Origin: Vandiemenella viatica
Taxonomy: Eukaryota; Arthropoda; Insecta; Orthoptera; Morabidae
DNA length: 64,000 bases
Direction: 5' to 3'
Assembly: GCA_031002005.1 (NCBI GenBank)
Contig: JARYHS010009186.1
Coordinates: 104,441,992-104,505,991, forward strand
The notes under the pieces were generated by a model. The model searched no databases and had not been told where the DNA came from. It worked only from the letters and a program-made list of their open reading frames with translations. The translations under genes were made by a program, and so were the position numbers. This document shows positions 11,472-22,995 of this stretch, one piece after another. Numbering within the stretch: position 1 is the stretch's first letter; every line of letters starts with the position of its first letter.

Positions 11472-11880
11472 ACCTGTAGTAGAGGTGGGCAAAGTGACTC
11501 ACTAAAAAGAGCGGTGTTCATTTGATCACTCTACGAAAAAACTAGTTCTTTTGAACGGTTCACTAGCTCACTTGCTCAGTTATATTTTAGACCTTTTTTT
11601 TTAGGTCTCACCCACTCTTTTCGATGAAAATACCCACCTTAAATCGACTTTGATGCAATTAGTAGACCTATTTCTTTTTTTTTTTTTTTTTTTTTAGCTC
11701 TACAGTCCACAAAGCGCACGTGAACAAGCTCGGTTTGATCTTCAGAATTAGCCGACTTATGACCGAGTCACCTAGAAGAACTATCGTTCACATTTTAGTG
11801 AGCGACTGCTCACTCGCTCTTTTAAAAGAATTGCTCTAAAGAACTGATTCACTCGCGATCGACCCATCTCTAAACTGTAG
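11472..11880. mobile_element. hAT-like MITE with 8-bp target duplication
   Basis: The element itself is 11480-11872. Its ends are inverted: the left begins TAGAGGTGGG and the complement of the right end begins TAGAGATGGG, the classic hAT terminal consensus. It is flanked by ACCTGTAG (11472-11479) and AACTGTAG (11873-11880), 7 of 8 identical, matching the 8-bp duplication made by hAT transposases. Inside are subterminal GTGAC/CACT-type inverted motifs and a T22-like run, but no coding capacity. It would have been moved in trans by an autonomous hAT element. Confidence 0.85.
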
Positions 11881-12956
11881 CACCGCCATCGTACTATTCA
11901 GCCACAAAAGAAGATGTGCTGCAGTCAACCCTGGCGATAACTGAGTCACTACAATTATCATCTGTGACGATATTGTCGCCAATATATAGACGACGCTGAC
12001 TGGTGAAACGTTTCTGGGATTTTAATTTCAAATAGTAATAAATAACTATCATTTTACAGTTGTGTGTGTGTATTGTCACTAAAGAAAATTACGGCCACCA
12101 TCATTTTTTCCAAAAATTTCAAAAAATTTCAACAAACTCAAAAACTTACTCTTTAATTGTATGTCAAAACCTATTGTCGGTACTGCTGAATATCGGCATA
12201 ACTCGTAAAAAATTGTCTCTGTTATCCGCAGTTTCTTCCATTATGAGCCCTGCTATTTTTTAAACTTACTAACCGACTTCTTAGACCGACGCTTCCTAAC
12301 CTTTCTTTAATTCACTAATTCATCACTTTGACCGACGCTTAATAAATTCTTCAATCATTTTTTATGTTCCCTAATAATAACTTTTCACTTTTGTTTTAAT
12401 AACTACTTCTTTACAAACACTTCTTCAGAAATTAGTGGTCCTTAGCATAAGATATTGCGAAGCACTAATCCTCAAAACATTTATATCCGGAGCATTTATG
12501 CAGATAACCTCTTGCCTTGATGCCTTTACCACTAGAATTACGTATTGTTTGCGCAAGTTTCGTAATGTTTTCTATATATTTTATTTGTCATACATACAAG
12601 CGATTAGTGGAAAGTATATTTCGTCATTGTTTCCTGTTGATCTAGCAATGTCGCCGTACGTTCTACCGATTGCCAAAAAATTCCTAATAATGTGTATTGA
12701 CAAAGCGCTTTAAGCGTTACAAGGTCCATCTACGCAACCATTTACGCGCGCCGTATGTGCTAAAAGTTCGATATCCGGCTGTATTATTTCTGTGTTCCAT
12801 CTGTGTTTTAATTGAAATGCAACTTTTATGTATAATTATTATTAATAGCAGAATACGATTCTGCCGGTTTGCCTATCAAAATATGGCCGCAAGTATTTTT
12901 AATTGAAATTTGGAAAATTACTTTTTCCAAAAATTTCGTTCACCCGTTTTTTTTTT
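11881..12956. other. AT-rich DNA, nothing recognised
   Basis: Short frames at 12060-12263, 12435-12713 and 12697-12906 have biased, low-complexity composition and no recognised domain. No repeat ends seen. Confidence 0.45.
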
Positions 12957-13203
12957 TTAATTATTTATAATTCATTTCAATGAGGAACAAATAAAAAATC
13001 TTAAAAAGATTGGGTTGCCTGTGCAAAAGTTGCTGCAAGTAGGGATTGCCAGCTGTTAAAGTTAGGACACCACACCTTCCGTCAGATGGTGCGGTGCGTT
13101 GTCTATTACTCTTACCTGTCTTTAAAACCTGGCAACTTTTACATAGGCAACACAAACTTTTAAGTTTTCTATTTGTCTCTCTTTTAAATGAAATATAATT
13201 AAA
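12957..13203. mobile_element. Foldback MITE with about 70-bp inverted arms
   Basis: The left arm (about 12957-13033) and the complement of the right arm (about 13128-13203) align over about 70 bases. Shared landmarks include TTAATTAT, TTCATTT, ACAAATA, AACTTAAAA-like, GTTGCCT and AAAAGTTGC. The centre is a short GC-richer stretch (about 13040-13125). There is no coding capacity. The arms have diverged to roughly three quarters identity by eye, so it is old. The superfamily and target duplication could not be decided. Confidence 0.7.
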
Positions 13204-14064
13204 AACAACAAGTTAGGTTAAAAAAAATTAAAAAAAGGTTTTTGAAATTTTAATTAAAAGAACTTGCGGCAATATTTTGATATGAAACCCGGTAGAACCG
13301 TAGTCAGCTATTAATAATTATACAAAAATTGCATTTAAAAAACAGAATGAAGTAGAAATGATGCATTAAGCTTAACGATGAAATTTAAGAACAAGTTAAA
13401 TCTAAAGCAAAGTTGCATTAAAAACTGCTATAACGCGGTATTGATTTCTGAGAAACGCATCATGGAATTTGTTATTCAAAAGCATTTGTCTGATTGTCAA
13501 ACAAAACTGCTAATTTATTTCACCTTATCGGGTAGTCATTTAGGTAAGATGGAAGGAAATGTTGTCGTCTGCAAACATGTAAGTTGGCCTCCAATCAGCT
13601 CTTGTTGATTACGTCTCTGAATGGAGAGATGGAATGGCTCAGTCAGACGAGCATGTCTGTTTATAGAGTTCACAACAGTGATTTCTCATGCATAGAGAAC
13701 AAGGAGATCGTTCAACGTCTCGGAACTAGTCCGACATCGTTCACAACGGAAACGAAAACTCGGCAGCACGCTATCAAACCTATAGTCGTAAAACTCCCTG
13801 CATTTCTCCTAAATCTAGATTTATTGAAATTGCAAATTGTGCAGATACGAGGATAGTACCTGCGCTCAAGGAATCACCCACACGTCCATTTATCTCCGTT
13901 GTTTATTGATATTGCGCACAGTTTGTTTCTTGCGCCATTGATTGTTCCAAACCTCCAACCGCTATTGTTTGGAGGTGCTGCAAGCCACAATTCAGTCTTT
14001 GCCTGTCACATTGCAATTTATTTCATCTGCAGAATATTTCCGTGCTGTCAATAGACTTACATTT
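13204..14064. other. Unrecognised region with two short plus-strand ORFs
   Basis: Frames at 13378-13608 (76 codons) and 13584-13856 (90 codons) overlap slightly. The second is the more protein-like but shows no recognised motif. Near 13950 a short inverted pair (TTTGGAGGTGC and CCAAACCTCCAACC) could form a hairpin. No function is proposed. Confidence 0.35.
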
Positions 14065-14069
14065 TATTA

Positions 14070-14309
14070 TTTTTTTTACGGCTTTACTCCTCGTTGACGG
14101 CTAAGGTCATTAGAGGCGGGATAGGACTGGGGCAAGAAACGGGAAAGAATTCGGCCATGGCCTTTTTGAGGAAGCATCACGGCATTCGCCTGGAGTGATT
14201 TGGGGAAACCATGGAAAACCCAAATCTGGATGCCCGGATGGGGATTCGAACCGGCGTCCTCCCGAATGCGAGGCCCGAACATTAACCGTTCACCCACCAC
14301 GCTCTGTGG
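14070..14309 (-). mobile_element. SINE-1, full length
   Basis: Left edge is the complement of an A-rich tail, right edge is the complement of the tRNA-like head. On the minus strand the head has an A-box-like GGTGAACGGTTAATG and a B box GGTTCGAATCC, followed by the core CATCCAGATTTGGGTTTTCC and CCATGGTTTCCCC, then the tail ending before CGTAAA. The minus-strand frames at 14076-14453 and 14290-14508 are translations through this SINE and the neighbouring palindrome. Confidence 0.92.
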
Positions 14310-14364
14310 AATTGCAATAAGAACAATAATAAAATAAGACTGGAGATTTTCTCGGCGTTGTAAA

Positions 14365-14551
14365 TGAATAAAATTTTCTCGGGTAGCTAGCCGAGTTAGT
14401 CCATCGTTTGACCACGACGTTTCGGCGGTCACAAACTCTGCCGCCATTGTCAAGTGACTGACTTGACAATGGCGGCAGAGTTTGTGACCGCCGAAACGTC
14501 GTGGTCAAACGATGGACTAACTCGGCTAGCTACCCGAGAAAATTTTATTCA
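14365..14551. repeat. Perfect 187-bp palindrome (91-bp arms)
   Basis: Bases 14365-14455 are the exact reverse complement of 14461-14551, with a 5-base centre (GACTG). I checked the arms along their whole length and saw no mismatch. Each arm contains GGCGG, a 12-base loop, CCGCC and then GAAACGTC, the stem-then-GAAAC pattern of Penelope-like termini. A diverged single arm of the same family lies at 23236-23345. The structure would extrude as a cruciform, or fold as RNA into a long hairpin. It may be two Penelope-like ends joined head to head. Confidence 0.9.
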
Positions 14552-15899
14552 ATAATAAAATATATACATCGTTGGATATACATGTGACGTATTTAACTGT
14601 CTATGCCGGTAAACGCATTAAATTATTACCAGAAGCAGTTGTTCTTCGCTCCAGATTTATAGTCTGGCAATCTTAGCTTCTGGCAATGTTACACGCCCGA
14701 TCTGACGAAACTGAAGTTGCGGAACACCAATGTTGCATCTGGTAAAGATCATTCCCACGTTCTATTACGCCGACAATTAATTTTTATCTTCATAAAATGA
14801 TGAATAAGAAGGAGAAATTTGAATTTATTCTGTGTAACAGTAATCAGAAGAATAAATTCTCACTGAGAGTGACCAGTTCTACGAAGATCATTTAAAGGAG
14901 TGGTGATTACATTTTTCAGATCTGTGAATTAATTATGTAATTAACGTTTTACAGCGTTGATTTGTGGATTAAATAAGTAAAATTTGTCGAAACATATTCC
15001 ATCAATCTAGAACAAATTTAATATTATTTTTTGCTAAATAATAGACCATGGAACGTAAAAAAGGCTGGATGTAAAATATAACAAGATCAGAGAATGTTTT
15101 GTCGAAATTGGCGTTTGTATCGATAATGAGGAAAACATAGTTTCATACGCTTTAAGAAGTAATACGTTTGAAGAAAATTGATTTACCAAAAATATTTCTC
15201 CTAGTTACAAAAATGTTATAACCATTTTTATTTAATTTTTGTAATCTAATTGATCATTTTTGTAACAGTTCTTTATTTCAGTTAAGTTGAATTTGCATGA
15301 CATGACGATTTTTAGGAATGAAGCAACTGTATTATACCTTGGATATCTGCGAAATCTGTGAAATAATAAGAACTAGAACTTGGACGTGTGCAATACATAC
15401 GAAATTGAGGCTACAGTGAGCAGGCGTCCCTGGAAGGCGCAGTAGGACGAGCTGTGTGGACGGTAAGCGGCTTACGGCTCCTGCAGACGTGTTTGTAGGC
15501 CACCCCGTATACAATCCCACCTTACCGGCAATAATACGGCTTGAGAGAGCTACTATGTAACACAGTTTTGAATAGCCTCAGTTCATATTGTGGGAGCATT
15601 AATACTGAGAGACAGTAATATTACTGTTTTAAACGTGCACATGAAGAATAAAAAATGAAGATTAATTCACAGAAATCAAAATAATTGTGTAGAAATGCTA
15701 ATGGAAAATGTCGAGTGGGAAATATAGCAAGTGAAATTGCTCATACAAATGTAATTCCAAGTTAAAGACGACATGCTCTGTGGGCAGAGAGTAAATACAT
15801 GAATCACGTGCCCAGGAATATTGTAAGAGAAGAAATTAACATCACAGTGCATGCCATCATAAAGCTGCGTCTGTGAGCAATTTTTTGCTGTCAGTAAGA
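14552..15899. other. AT-rich DNA, nothing recognised
   Basis: No coding motif or repeat terminus recognised. The 62-codon minus frame at 15332-15520 is unrecognised. Confidence 0.5.
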
Positions 15900-16110
15900 T
15901 TCCTGAAATGAACTAACCTGCCCAAATTCCCGAACTGTATAGAATGAAATACCTTTGGCATGGCTTAAAGTGTCGATTTCGTTCCAGAGCCCAGCGTCCA
16001 ACATCACTACCTTTTCTGGATTCAGTTCTTAAGGAAGAATGGGCTACCATTCATCCACAGACATTCAGACACTTAATTGAAAGTCTCCCCAGCAAAGATA
16101 AAACCGTCAT
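15900..16110 (+). pseudogene. Tc1-like transposase C-terminal remnant
   Basis: The plus frame starting near 15944 reads LWHGLKCRFRSRAQRP, then SVLKEEWATIHPQTFRHLI and ESLPSKDKTVI. This is the end of a Tc1/mariner DDE transposase: the WHGLKRR segment after the catalytic glutamate, the LqEEW helix and the ESmprR-VI tail. The NPIE-like motif carrying the catalytic glutamate is readable only in another frame (NCIE just upstream), so there is a frameshift. The usual terminal GGhTkY is replaced by unrelated sequence. No terminal inverted repeats were found around it. It is a fragment of a cut-and-paste element and inactive. Confidence 0.8.
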
Positions 16111-16221
16111 AAAGACCAAATTTGTTGCATTGTTAGCTGGCAAATTCCCAGGTGTTTTAGGCGATAGCGGAGTTTCTATTTTCCACGAATTCCTCCTCTA
16201 TCTTGGCGGGACCTACAGTTT

Positions 16222-16372
16222 TGTGTTACACGAACCATAGAGCTTCCTGGCGTATTTGACTTGAAAAAACAAAGGCCCGTAAAAATTTATGGTTGCATCA
16301 CGAAACCGGGATCTATGATTTTAAATGCGCTCGCCTTAAATACTAAGGTACCAGATAGCTCTTGCGTCTTTT
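16222..16372 (-). mobile_element. SINE-2 head and middle fragment
   Basis: On the minus strand a tRNA-like head (GAGCTATCTGGTACC and a TTAAGGCGAGCGC segment) is followed by the middle of SINE-2, ending at a GGTTCG-like box complement near 16249. The tail is missing. It shares these blocks with the copies at 6.7, 26.3 and 60.4 kb. Confidence 0.7.
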
Positions 16373-17165
16373 AACAAAGCAGCCTGCGAAGCTTATTGAA
16401 TTATTCGCTAAACCACTACAAAATATGTGAATTCCCAGTCAGCAATGTAACTCGTCATTTTAGGTCACTGAAAAAAAAAAATTAGGAAATAATAATACTC
16501 GTTGGAAATAGTGATGTATATAATTATTCACGTAACATATTTTCAAAGGTGCTCTAAATCAAATTACGTTCGATAATTCTAAATAAAATCTTCAAAACAA
16601 CAAATTTATTACTCGAATGCAGTAAGAATGTAGGATAACTAGTCGTTGGAAAGACAGCTCGTTTTTCTCCCTTGTGATATGGCAAAAGTTACAGACGCTG
16701 AATTGGAGATTGAGGTCATAGTTTATATCTTCAGAAACATCCGGAACAACACCACGTACTACTGCGGAGTGCATTTAATAAATTAATAAACTTTGATCAT
16801 TTTTCTTAAGAGGATTTTGGGTATATAGTTGGAGATGGCACTTGGGAATTCACAATGAACATTAATAGAACAAAGTAAGTTCTATGTTTTAAAAAATTAA
16901 GTGAGGAATTCAAAAATAACCTGATATTCCTAACAGTTGAAGCTGAAATGAAAAGATGAATCAATATTCCGGATGTAGCTAAGAGTTCCAGCAGCCTATT
17001 TGATTGGGTACTCTACTTGTAGCGAGTGAAATTGAAGGATGAGAATATCATAAAAATTCGTTCATCAAATTAGAAAATGTTATTGAATCTTCAGTATAAT
17101 GATGTAGACTCAATCCTACAAAAAAGAAAACCAGTTGAAATATTTCAATGGTGAAAGCTAAGATT
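16373..17165. other. AT-rich DNA, nothing recognised
   Basis: No recognisable domain, RNA gene or repeat end. Confidence 0.5.
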
Positions 17166-17310
17166 TGTATTCAGCCCGAAGTTTGGTTGGACCCTCCCGA
17201 AGGAGGTAAACTACACCTGGTATTGGATATAGGATGGAAAGAACCTTATCTCCTTACATAACCTTATCCGGTAATCCTAATGGCTAAAGGGGACCTACAT
17301 ATTAACCACA
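17166..17310 (-). mobile_element. SINE-2 tail fragment
   Basis: The complement of the SINE-2 tail is clear (CCGAAGTTTGGTTGGACCCT, then CCCGAAGGAGGTAAACTA) and fades into the middle region near 17300. No head is present. Confidence 0.7.
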
Positions 17311-17412
17311 AGAGTTTTCTGATGTACTTCACACTACACAGCAAGCTGTGCCAGAGGTGAATCCACATTTGCAACGCTGTAACAACATTTGATTATCTGT
17401 GACACTGATCCT

Positions 17413-17640
17413 AGTGGATGAGTTGCCAACGTTTAGCCCAAACATACGTGAGGAATCAGGATCTATCCCCTCTAAGATTATCCAGATTTCAGTTTTTGAT
17501 GGTTTTCCAAATGGCTTTAGCCGAATGGCGGGATAGTCCTTTCAAAATGTCGTGGACGAATTCCCTCCCGTTCCTTACACCCCATCAACCACCAACCTCG
17601 ACATCGTTAAGAATAAAGCCCAAGCCAAAAAAAATGATAT
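17413..17640 (+). mobile_element. SINE-1, degenerate
   Basis: A decayed head is followed by a recognisable core: ATCCAGATTTCAGTTTTTG, ATGGTTTTCCAAATGGCTTT, GGCGGGATAGTCCTTTC and GAATTCCCTCCCGTTCCTT. The tail has CTCGACATCGTTAAG and an A-rich end. Divergence is well above that of the copies at 23.5 and 44.7 kb, so the insertion is older. Confidence 0.75.
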
Positions 17641-19199
17641 TGTAGTATCAAAAATTATTTTTTTTATTTAAAAGAATTTTTTTAATTATTTCGTAATCAG
17701 TATACAAGGTTATCATCAAACAGAGGATCCGCGCATGAAAATAGTAAATGCGCGCTGCTCGGTGATCTTCATTTGTCTCCTCCTCTAGTCCCGGGCCGGG
17801 ATCTGAGCGCCGGTTCTCTGCCAGATCAGTGCCTCGGCGTCACTTCAGAACATAATCGATTGCCCATCAGCTTACAACAATCCGCCGTTCACTTTGATTT
17901 ATCAGGCACAGATCACATTTAAATCATATTTAGATTGTTTAACATTGTCTTTTCCCATTTGCTAACTAACACTTCTTTTTCGTACTGTTAAACCATTTTT
18001 CACTGACAAAAAAAGCTTTTTCGCAGTTATCATCATTGAATCTCTAAATTTCACCCTTTGCAGCTGCAGTAGTTTGCCATGAATGGTTGTATCCTCTATA
18101 CCTTGCTAAAATTTACATGTCGATGTATCTTATTAAATAAAAAATTACAGAAAAAAATAGCCTATCTTAAGTTTTTTCAATTACTTATTGCTTAATGCGT
18201 TATTTAATTTACTTTAATTGCGATGAGGCACATGTTCCGTTGGCGATTTCCCTGCACACCCATTTTTCCCTTTCTTGTACCCGTCTACTTTTGCCCTGTC
18301 TGAAATTTAGTTTTAAATTTTTTCTGCGTTTTTTTGTAAACAATTGATCACTTCCCTTAGTAATTTATTCCAATCCCTGAATTTATTCACACAGAAAATA
18401 AAAAAATCCCACATAATTATGCATATCAATTTGTCAAAGTAGTACTGACTATTTATTTGGATCTTAAATCGTAAATAGATTAAATAAATGTTCACAGTGA
18501 TATCTTTAAATATTATTATATTTCCCTTATGACAACAGATGATCCTATAGTGAAAGGAGGTTCTTAGTGTTGGGGTGTGATATGGAACACAGCCTGTGAC
18601 CTGCAGGCAGCGGCCCCTCGTTCGCCGTGTGAGGAGTGTTGACTCGGCTGTACAGTGGTCGCCCCAGCAAACAGGTGGCCTGACCCCTCACGTGCACTGG
18701 TGCTGGGAACTGTCTCTATATTGGACAGCATCGGGGCTGGTCACCTCGCTTTGTAATACCGGGAACTCTAACATCATTAGCAGTTCGCCGAAACCTAGCA
18801 CAGACGATATTACTTTCCGACACACTCTGAGTACATTGATTTGATGAGGTATTAGCCATGATTTGAATATGTTTCTATGTAGTGGGAATGAAAGACTCTT
18901 TAGTCCTCTAAAATTTTAAGAGGTTTTTCCCAAAAGTTGGAATTAAAAAAAAAAATAGAAGCAAATCTGTTTCGTATACCTATCCAGCCTTTCTGCCATT
19001 AAAAGAAATATACCTGGAACTCTGCATTAAAGATTCTAAAAATTTTGCCAGTGAACTTTCCGTGATGGCTTCGGCAGAAATAATAATTACCTTTAAAAGA
19101 GGACGTCTGTTAGAGAAACTAAAATAACTCTTTACATGTTGGTGCTTTTTGGACCACGTCCTTAGCTGTTATGATAACTGTTTTTTGTTATTCTTCCGT
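17641..19199. other. Unrecognised region, mixed composition
   Basis: Mostly AT-rich, with GC-richer patches at about 17730-17880 and 18590-18760. The 82-codon plus frame at 18596-18844 follows the second patch and has no motif I recognise. No repeat ends were identified. Confidence 0.4.
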
Positions 19200-19291
19200 T
19201 TTGTAAGAAAGACAAATGCTTTTGTGGCAAACGCGTTTCGTTTTTATTTAAGACATCTTCAGTGCCCTAGGTAAACACACACACACACACA

Positions 19292-19328
<37 letters not shown>

Positions 19329-19490
19329 TAATGTTACTTGATTTTTGTGTTTACAAATTGGTTAAGTTGTCTATTATTATTAACTACTTACATTTTTTAT
19401 GTCATGAATTAATATATGAAAAAACTGTAAGTAGTTAGTAATAATAGACAACTTAACCAATTTGCAAACACAGAAATCAAGTGATGATTG
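19200..19490 (-). mobile_element. Penelope-like terminus with foldback and microsatellite
   Basis: On the minus strand CTGAAGA (complement 19256-19262) is followed by an imperfect stem and GAAACGCG (GAAAC complement 19235-19239), a Penelope-like terminal motif. Next comes (AC)n at 19275-19292 and (TA)n at 19294-19325. An inverted repeat then follows, with arms at about 19336-19398 and 19420-19482. The arms differ at only a few positions and flank a loop of about 20 bases. No reverse transcriptase frame is present. The inverted arms may be a separate MITE. Confidence 0.55.
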
Positions 19491-21185
19491 TCTCTAGCGT
19501 GTTTGACTTACATTCAGACTCTCCAACCACTGCTTTCTATCACTATGGCTGCACGTGTTCAGTTACCACTCACCCCCTCTGTTGACCGGTGTTGACTTAC
19601 AAACTGTGAAAATAATTCATTTACCAGTTACTGTTACGTCCGTGTACATTCTTACACCCACATCCAATCACTCCTTTCAGGTAATTAAATATTTTTGTCA
19701 GTCTGTGTACATTTAAAAGCATGCGAATAAACTACAGACAGATGCATTGGTAGCCACCACAGGAGTACCTGCTAGGGTACGTGTGGGAAGCATTTCAATA
19801 TTTACCTATTTTATTCCATGTTATTACGATCTCATTTCCAAACTAAGGTTGTCATTTCCTAGAAACCGCACTGCAAAGAAAAAGAAAACCATAAAAATGT
19901 TTGGCTGGCTAATGGTGTATGTTACCTAGCCAATAGTATTCAACTCCTTCCCCGCAGTTCGTAGAGATCTGTGGCCATACTGGACGGATTCATTTTGAGC
20001 TAATTACATTCTACATTTCCGAAGTTCTTTTTCACTGTAAATTAGAACACTTTAATAAGGGCCATGCAAATTATTGATTAATACTTTACAAGTAGCAACG
20101 CAAAGCGTGTTGATGTGTGATCACATTTATTCTTGCTTTTTAAAGAAACGGTAAATAAACCTGTCAGACTTTTATTTAACTTATGATTTTACAATAAGAA
20201 GCACACCTTGCTGGGTATATAAATTGCGGGTACAATGATCATTAGCATAGATACTATGCTTTATTTATCCTCTTTTTTGTTTCCGTGTCACGGTCGCCAT
20301 GCGGGAATATTTAATAATTACTGAGTAGCGTAATAAGCCAAATTACAATAATAATATCGCTATTCATTAATTGAGTTAATTACCAAAAATTGTAATCAGA
20401 TATCTGATTTATTAATGGAAAATTGAAACGAAGATGATGCGGTCCCAAAAATACATGGTGTATCCGAGATGATGATACAAACTTTCAGGGACGATTCAGA
20501 AGCGATTTTTTTTTTTGTTTTAGCTAAGAAACCGCGGCCCGGAAATAGTCACAGTTCTTCTGTGGTAGGTACAAAAAGGAAAAAGGAAACTTACGAACCA
20601 TTGTTAGTAGATGTAATAATTTTATTTATCTGCACTATTTTTAAAAGCTGAAAATACGATTACAAAAGTTGTTCAAAATGGTATTTCCTAATTTCGATGC
20701 TGGCAATGCAAGGTCGTTTTGCCGTATCAGGTAGAACAAACCACAAGTCATTCTAACGATGACTAAGGCAGCGAGAATCGTAGACAGGACATTCTCTTTG
20801 GTGTCTATAGATGTCTTGTGGACAAGACTTCTTCCAAGTGTAGTGCTGCGAGACATCCTAGAATTACGAGAGAAATTAAAGCTGCAAATACTGAAACGAC
20901 GAGAACTCAAAGACTATTGACCAGTGGACAACAGGTTGAACGGTGCTCGATGGTGAAAGCTAGAAAGGGACAAGTCTGATAACAGATACCTCTCCACCTC
21001 AACGCTCGATGCTGGGAAGGAACACGATTGATCGGACACGAGTTCCATTAGAGACGATATATCGCTCGTTTGTTGCCTGAATTGAGTCAAAATAATATCA
21101 TTTCGTTTAAATAAACTACCGGGGACAATTTAAAGCCATTTAAAGTTTGACAATTCGAAAGTGGAAATGTTAAAGAAGGAGAAAT
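19491..21185. other. AT-rich DNA, nothing firmly recognised
   Basis: The frames at 19747-19929, 20469-20651 and 20641-20910 (minus) are short. The stretch 20690-20960 is weakly reminiscent of a DNA-transposon N-terminus, but I could not hold any frame and do not call it. Confidence 0.4.
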
Positions 21186-21403
21186 TTTGGTTGCTTTACG
21201 CCTGGTCGATGTGGAGATCATTAGAGGCGGGAAAGGGCTGAGAATGAGGAATGGGAAGGAAATCGGACAAGGCCTTTTGAAGGAACCACCTAGGTATTCA
21301 CCTGGAGTGATTTGGGGAAACCATGGAAAACCAAAATCTGGATGGCCGGACGTCCTCCCGAATGGGAGGTCAGAACGTTAACCGTTCACTTACCACGATC
21401 GGT
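21186..21403 (-). mobile_element. SINE-1 lacking its B box
   Basis: Core and tail are well kept on the minus strand (CCATGGTTTCCCCAAATCAC, and the complement of AGGCCTTTTGAAGGAACC). The head has an A-box-like GTGAACGGTTAACG. Between GGCCGGACG and TCCTCCCG the bases that hold GGTTCGAATCC in other copies are deleted, so this copy could not be transcribed by RNA polymerase III after the deletion. Confidence 0.9.
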
Positions 21404-21920
21404 ATAGAACATAACAATGTGGAAGCAGAATAAGCAGAACGCAGTTAGAATTGAAGAAAATTCCCCTGGAAATGCAGGGAGGTGTCAACTATTCCAATTT
21501 AACAATAAACCTGAGTGATAGAAATTCATACAGCCACGAATTTGGCCAAGACGTCGATTAGCGGTGGGACCTAGCGGAAAAAGTGTGTATATGTGTGTGG
21601 GGGGGGGGGGGAGGAAGGGGAGGAGGGGAAGGGGTAGGGGTAGGGTTTGGGATAGGAAGTGACGGCAACGGAACTGATACTGAAGAACGAGGATTGTCCA
21701 GAGGAACACAACGATACATTAGTCAATCAGTCTGGGCTTTTAAATTCGTATAATTTCCATCGGAAACCAGCATGCGGATGGAAGTAGCTCTATATTTATT
21801 TAGCTAAATTGTGCCTGCACCAGGAATAAAACTGATATTACATGGTATAGCAAACGTTTTTGGGATCCCGAATTTATTTTTAATTTATTTCTATACTTCC
21901 CTCGCCAGTGATTCGGTTGA
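21404..21920. other. Unrecognised DNA with a G13 run
   Basis: A G run at 21599-21611 lies within a purine-rich stretch to about 21660. The 74-codon minus frame across it is low-complexity (Pro/Leu) and an artefact. Nothing else recognised. Confidence 0.5.
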
Positions 21921-22089
21921 TTTTTTTTTAATCCGCTTAACGTATGGGGGGCAAGGAATGGGAAGGAATTCGGCAATGGCATTTTGAAGGAAGCATCCCG
22001 GCATTTGCCTGGAGTGATTTGGGAAACCATGGAAAACCCAAATCTGGATGCCCGGACGGGGAATCGAACCACCGTCCTCACGAATGCGA
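21921..22089 (-). mobile_element. SINE-1, 5'-truncated within the head
   Basis: Left edge is a T9 run (complement of the poly-A tail). Core and B box are present on the minus strand (GGTTCGATTCCCCGTCCGGG). The copy stops at 22089, before the A box. Short frames on both strands here are SINE translations. Confidence 0.9.
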
Positions 22090-22815
22090 ATCATTTGAAG
22101 TTATTACTGTATTGCTATGTGAACTGCTAACAAAATACGTAGAACATCATAAAATTAAGGTTATTAGAAATATGTAATAACAATTCCGTATAATTAACTA
22201 GCTGCAAAAACGTATCACTCAAGTAGATGGTAGTTGTCCGTTATTGATATTATACTGTCCGTCATTTAAAGTAAAATGCATTGATTTAAATAAAGCAGGA
22301 TTAACGGAGATAGCGATTCCACCAGGAATTGGCCTCATAACACTGCCGTGGTCAAACATAAGACTCCTCTAGAATTACTTTCCGAATTACATTTAACTGT
22401 ATTATGCTGGTCCAGGCTTTATTACAACCTAATTTCGAATCGCGATGTCCAGTAGACCCGTTCGTGGGTCTACCAACCTTGGCAATATATTTGAGCATTC
22501 TCCAATAAAAGAGATCTTTGATTTTTAACAATCAAATCTTCTGCAACTCCTTCTCTAAAAAAATCGATAATACTTACACATAATTTACGGGCACTCTCTC
22601 TACAACTCATCAAGTCAAACGTAGAAATAATTATTACCACAACTTTAAACATAACACATAGATACAACATAAATAAAGTGACATTTCAGAAAGAAAAGCG
22701 TATCGATTCGTTAAGGAACAATGGCTACTGTCAGCAGTGTTTATTTACAGAATGGATCATTTTAATTCCTTTATACGGATGCTGAGGTAATAACACCTTT
22801 AGTCTTTTAATCTCA
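22090..22815. other. AT-rich DNA, nothing recognised
   Basis: No coding motif. The 66-codon minus frame at 22470-22670 is unrecognised. Confidence 0.5.
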
Positions 22816-22995
22816 CCGAGCGTGGTGGGTGAACGGTTAACGTTCTGTCCTCGCATTAGGGAGGACATGGTTTCGAATCATCGTCCGGGCATCCAGATTT
22901 GGGTTTTCCATGGTTTCCCCAAATCACTCCAGGCGAATGCCGGGATGCTTCCTTCAAAAAAAAACATGTCCGAATTCCTTCCAGTTTCTCGTACG
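22816..22995 (+). mobile_element. SINE-1, full head, short tail
   Basis: Starts CCGAGCGTGGTGGGTGAACG with an A-box-like GGTGAACGGTTAACG. A mutated B box follows (GTTTCGAATCATC), then the core with CATCCAGATTTGGG and CCATGGTTTCCCC. It ends near a TTCCTTCCAGTTTCTCG segment without the usual CGTAAAGC tail. The 115-codon frame at 22822-23169 reads through it and is not a gene. Confidence 0.92.

Noticed and set aside
20690..20990. Tc1-like transposase N-terminus
   Set aside because: Some words look right (RHPRITREIKAAN), but no frame holds the expected helix-turn-helix pattern and similarity could not be sustained.
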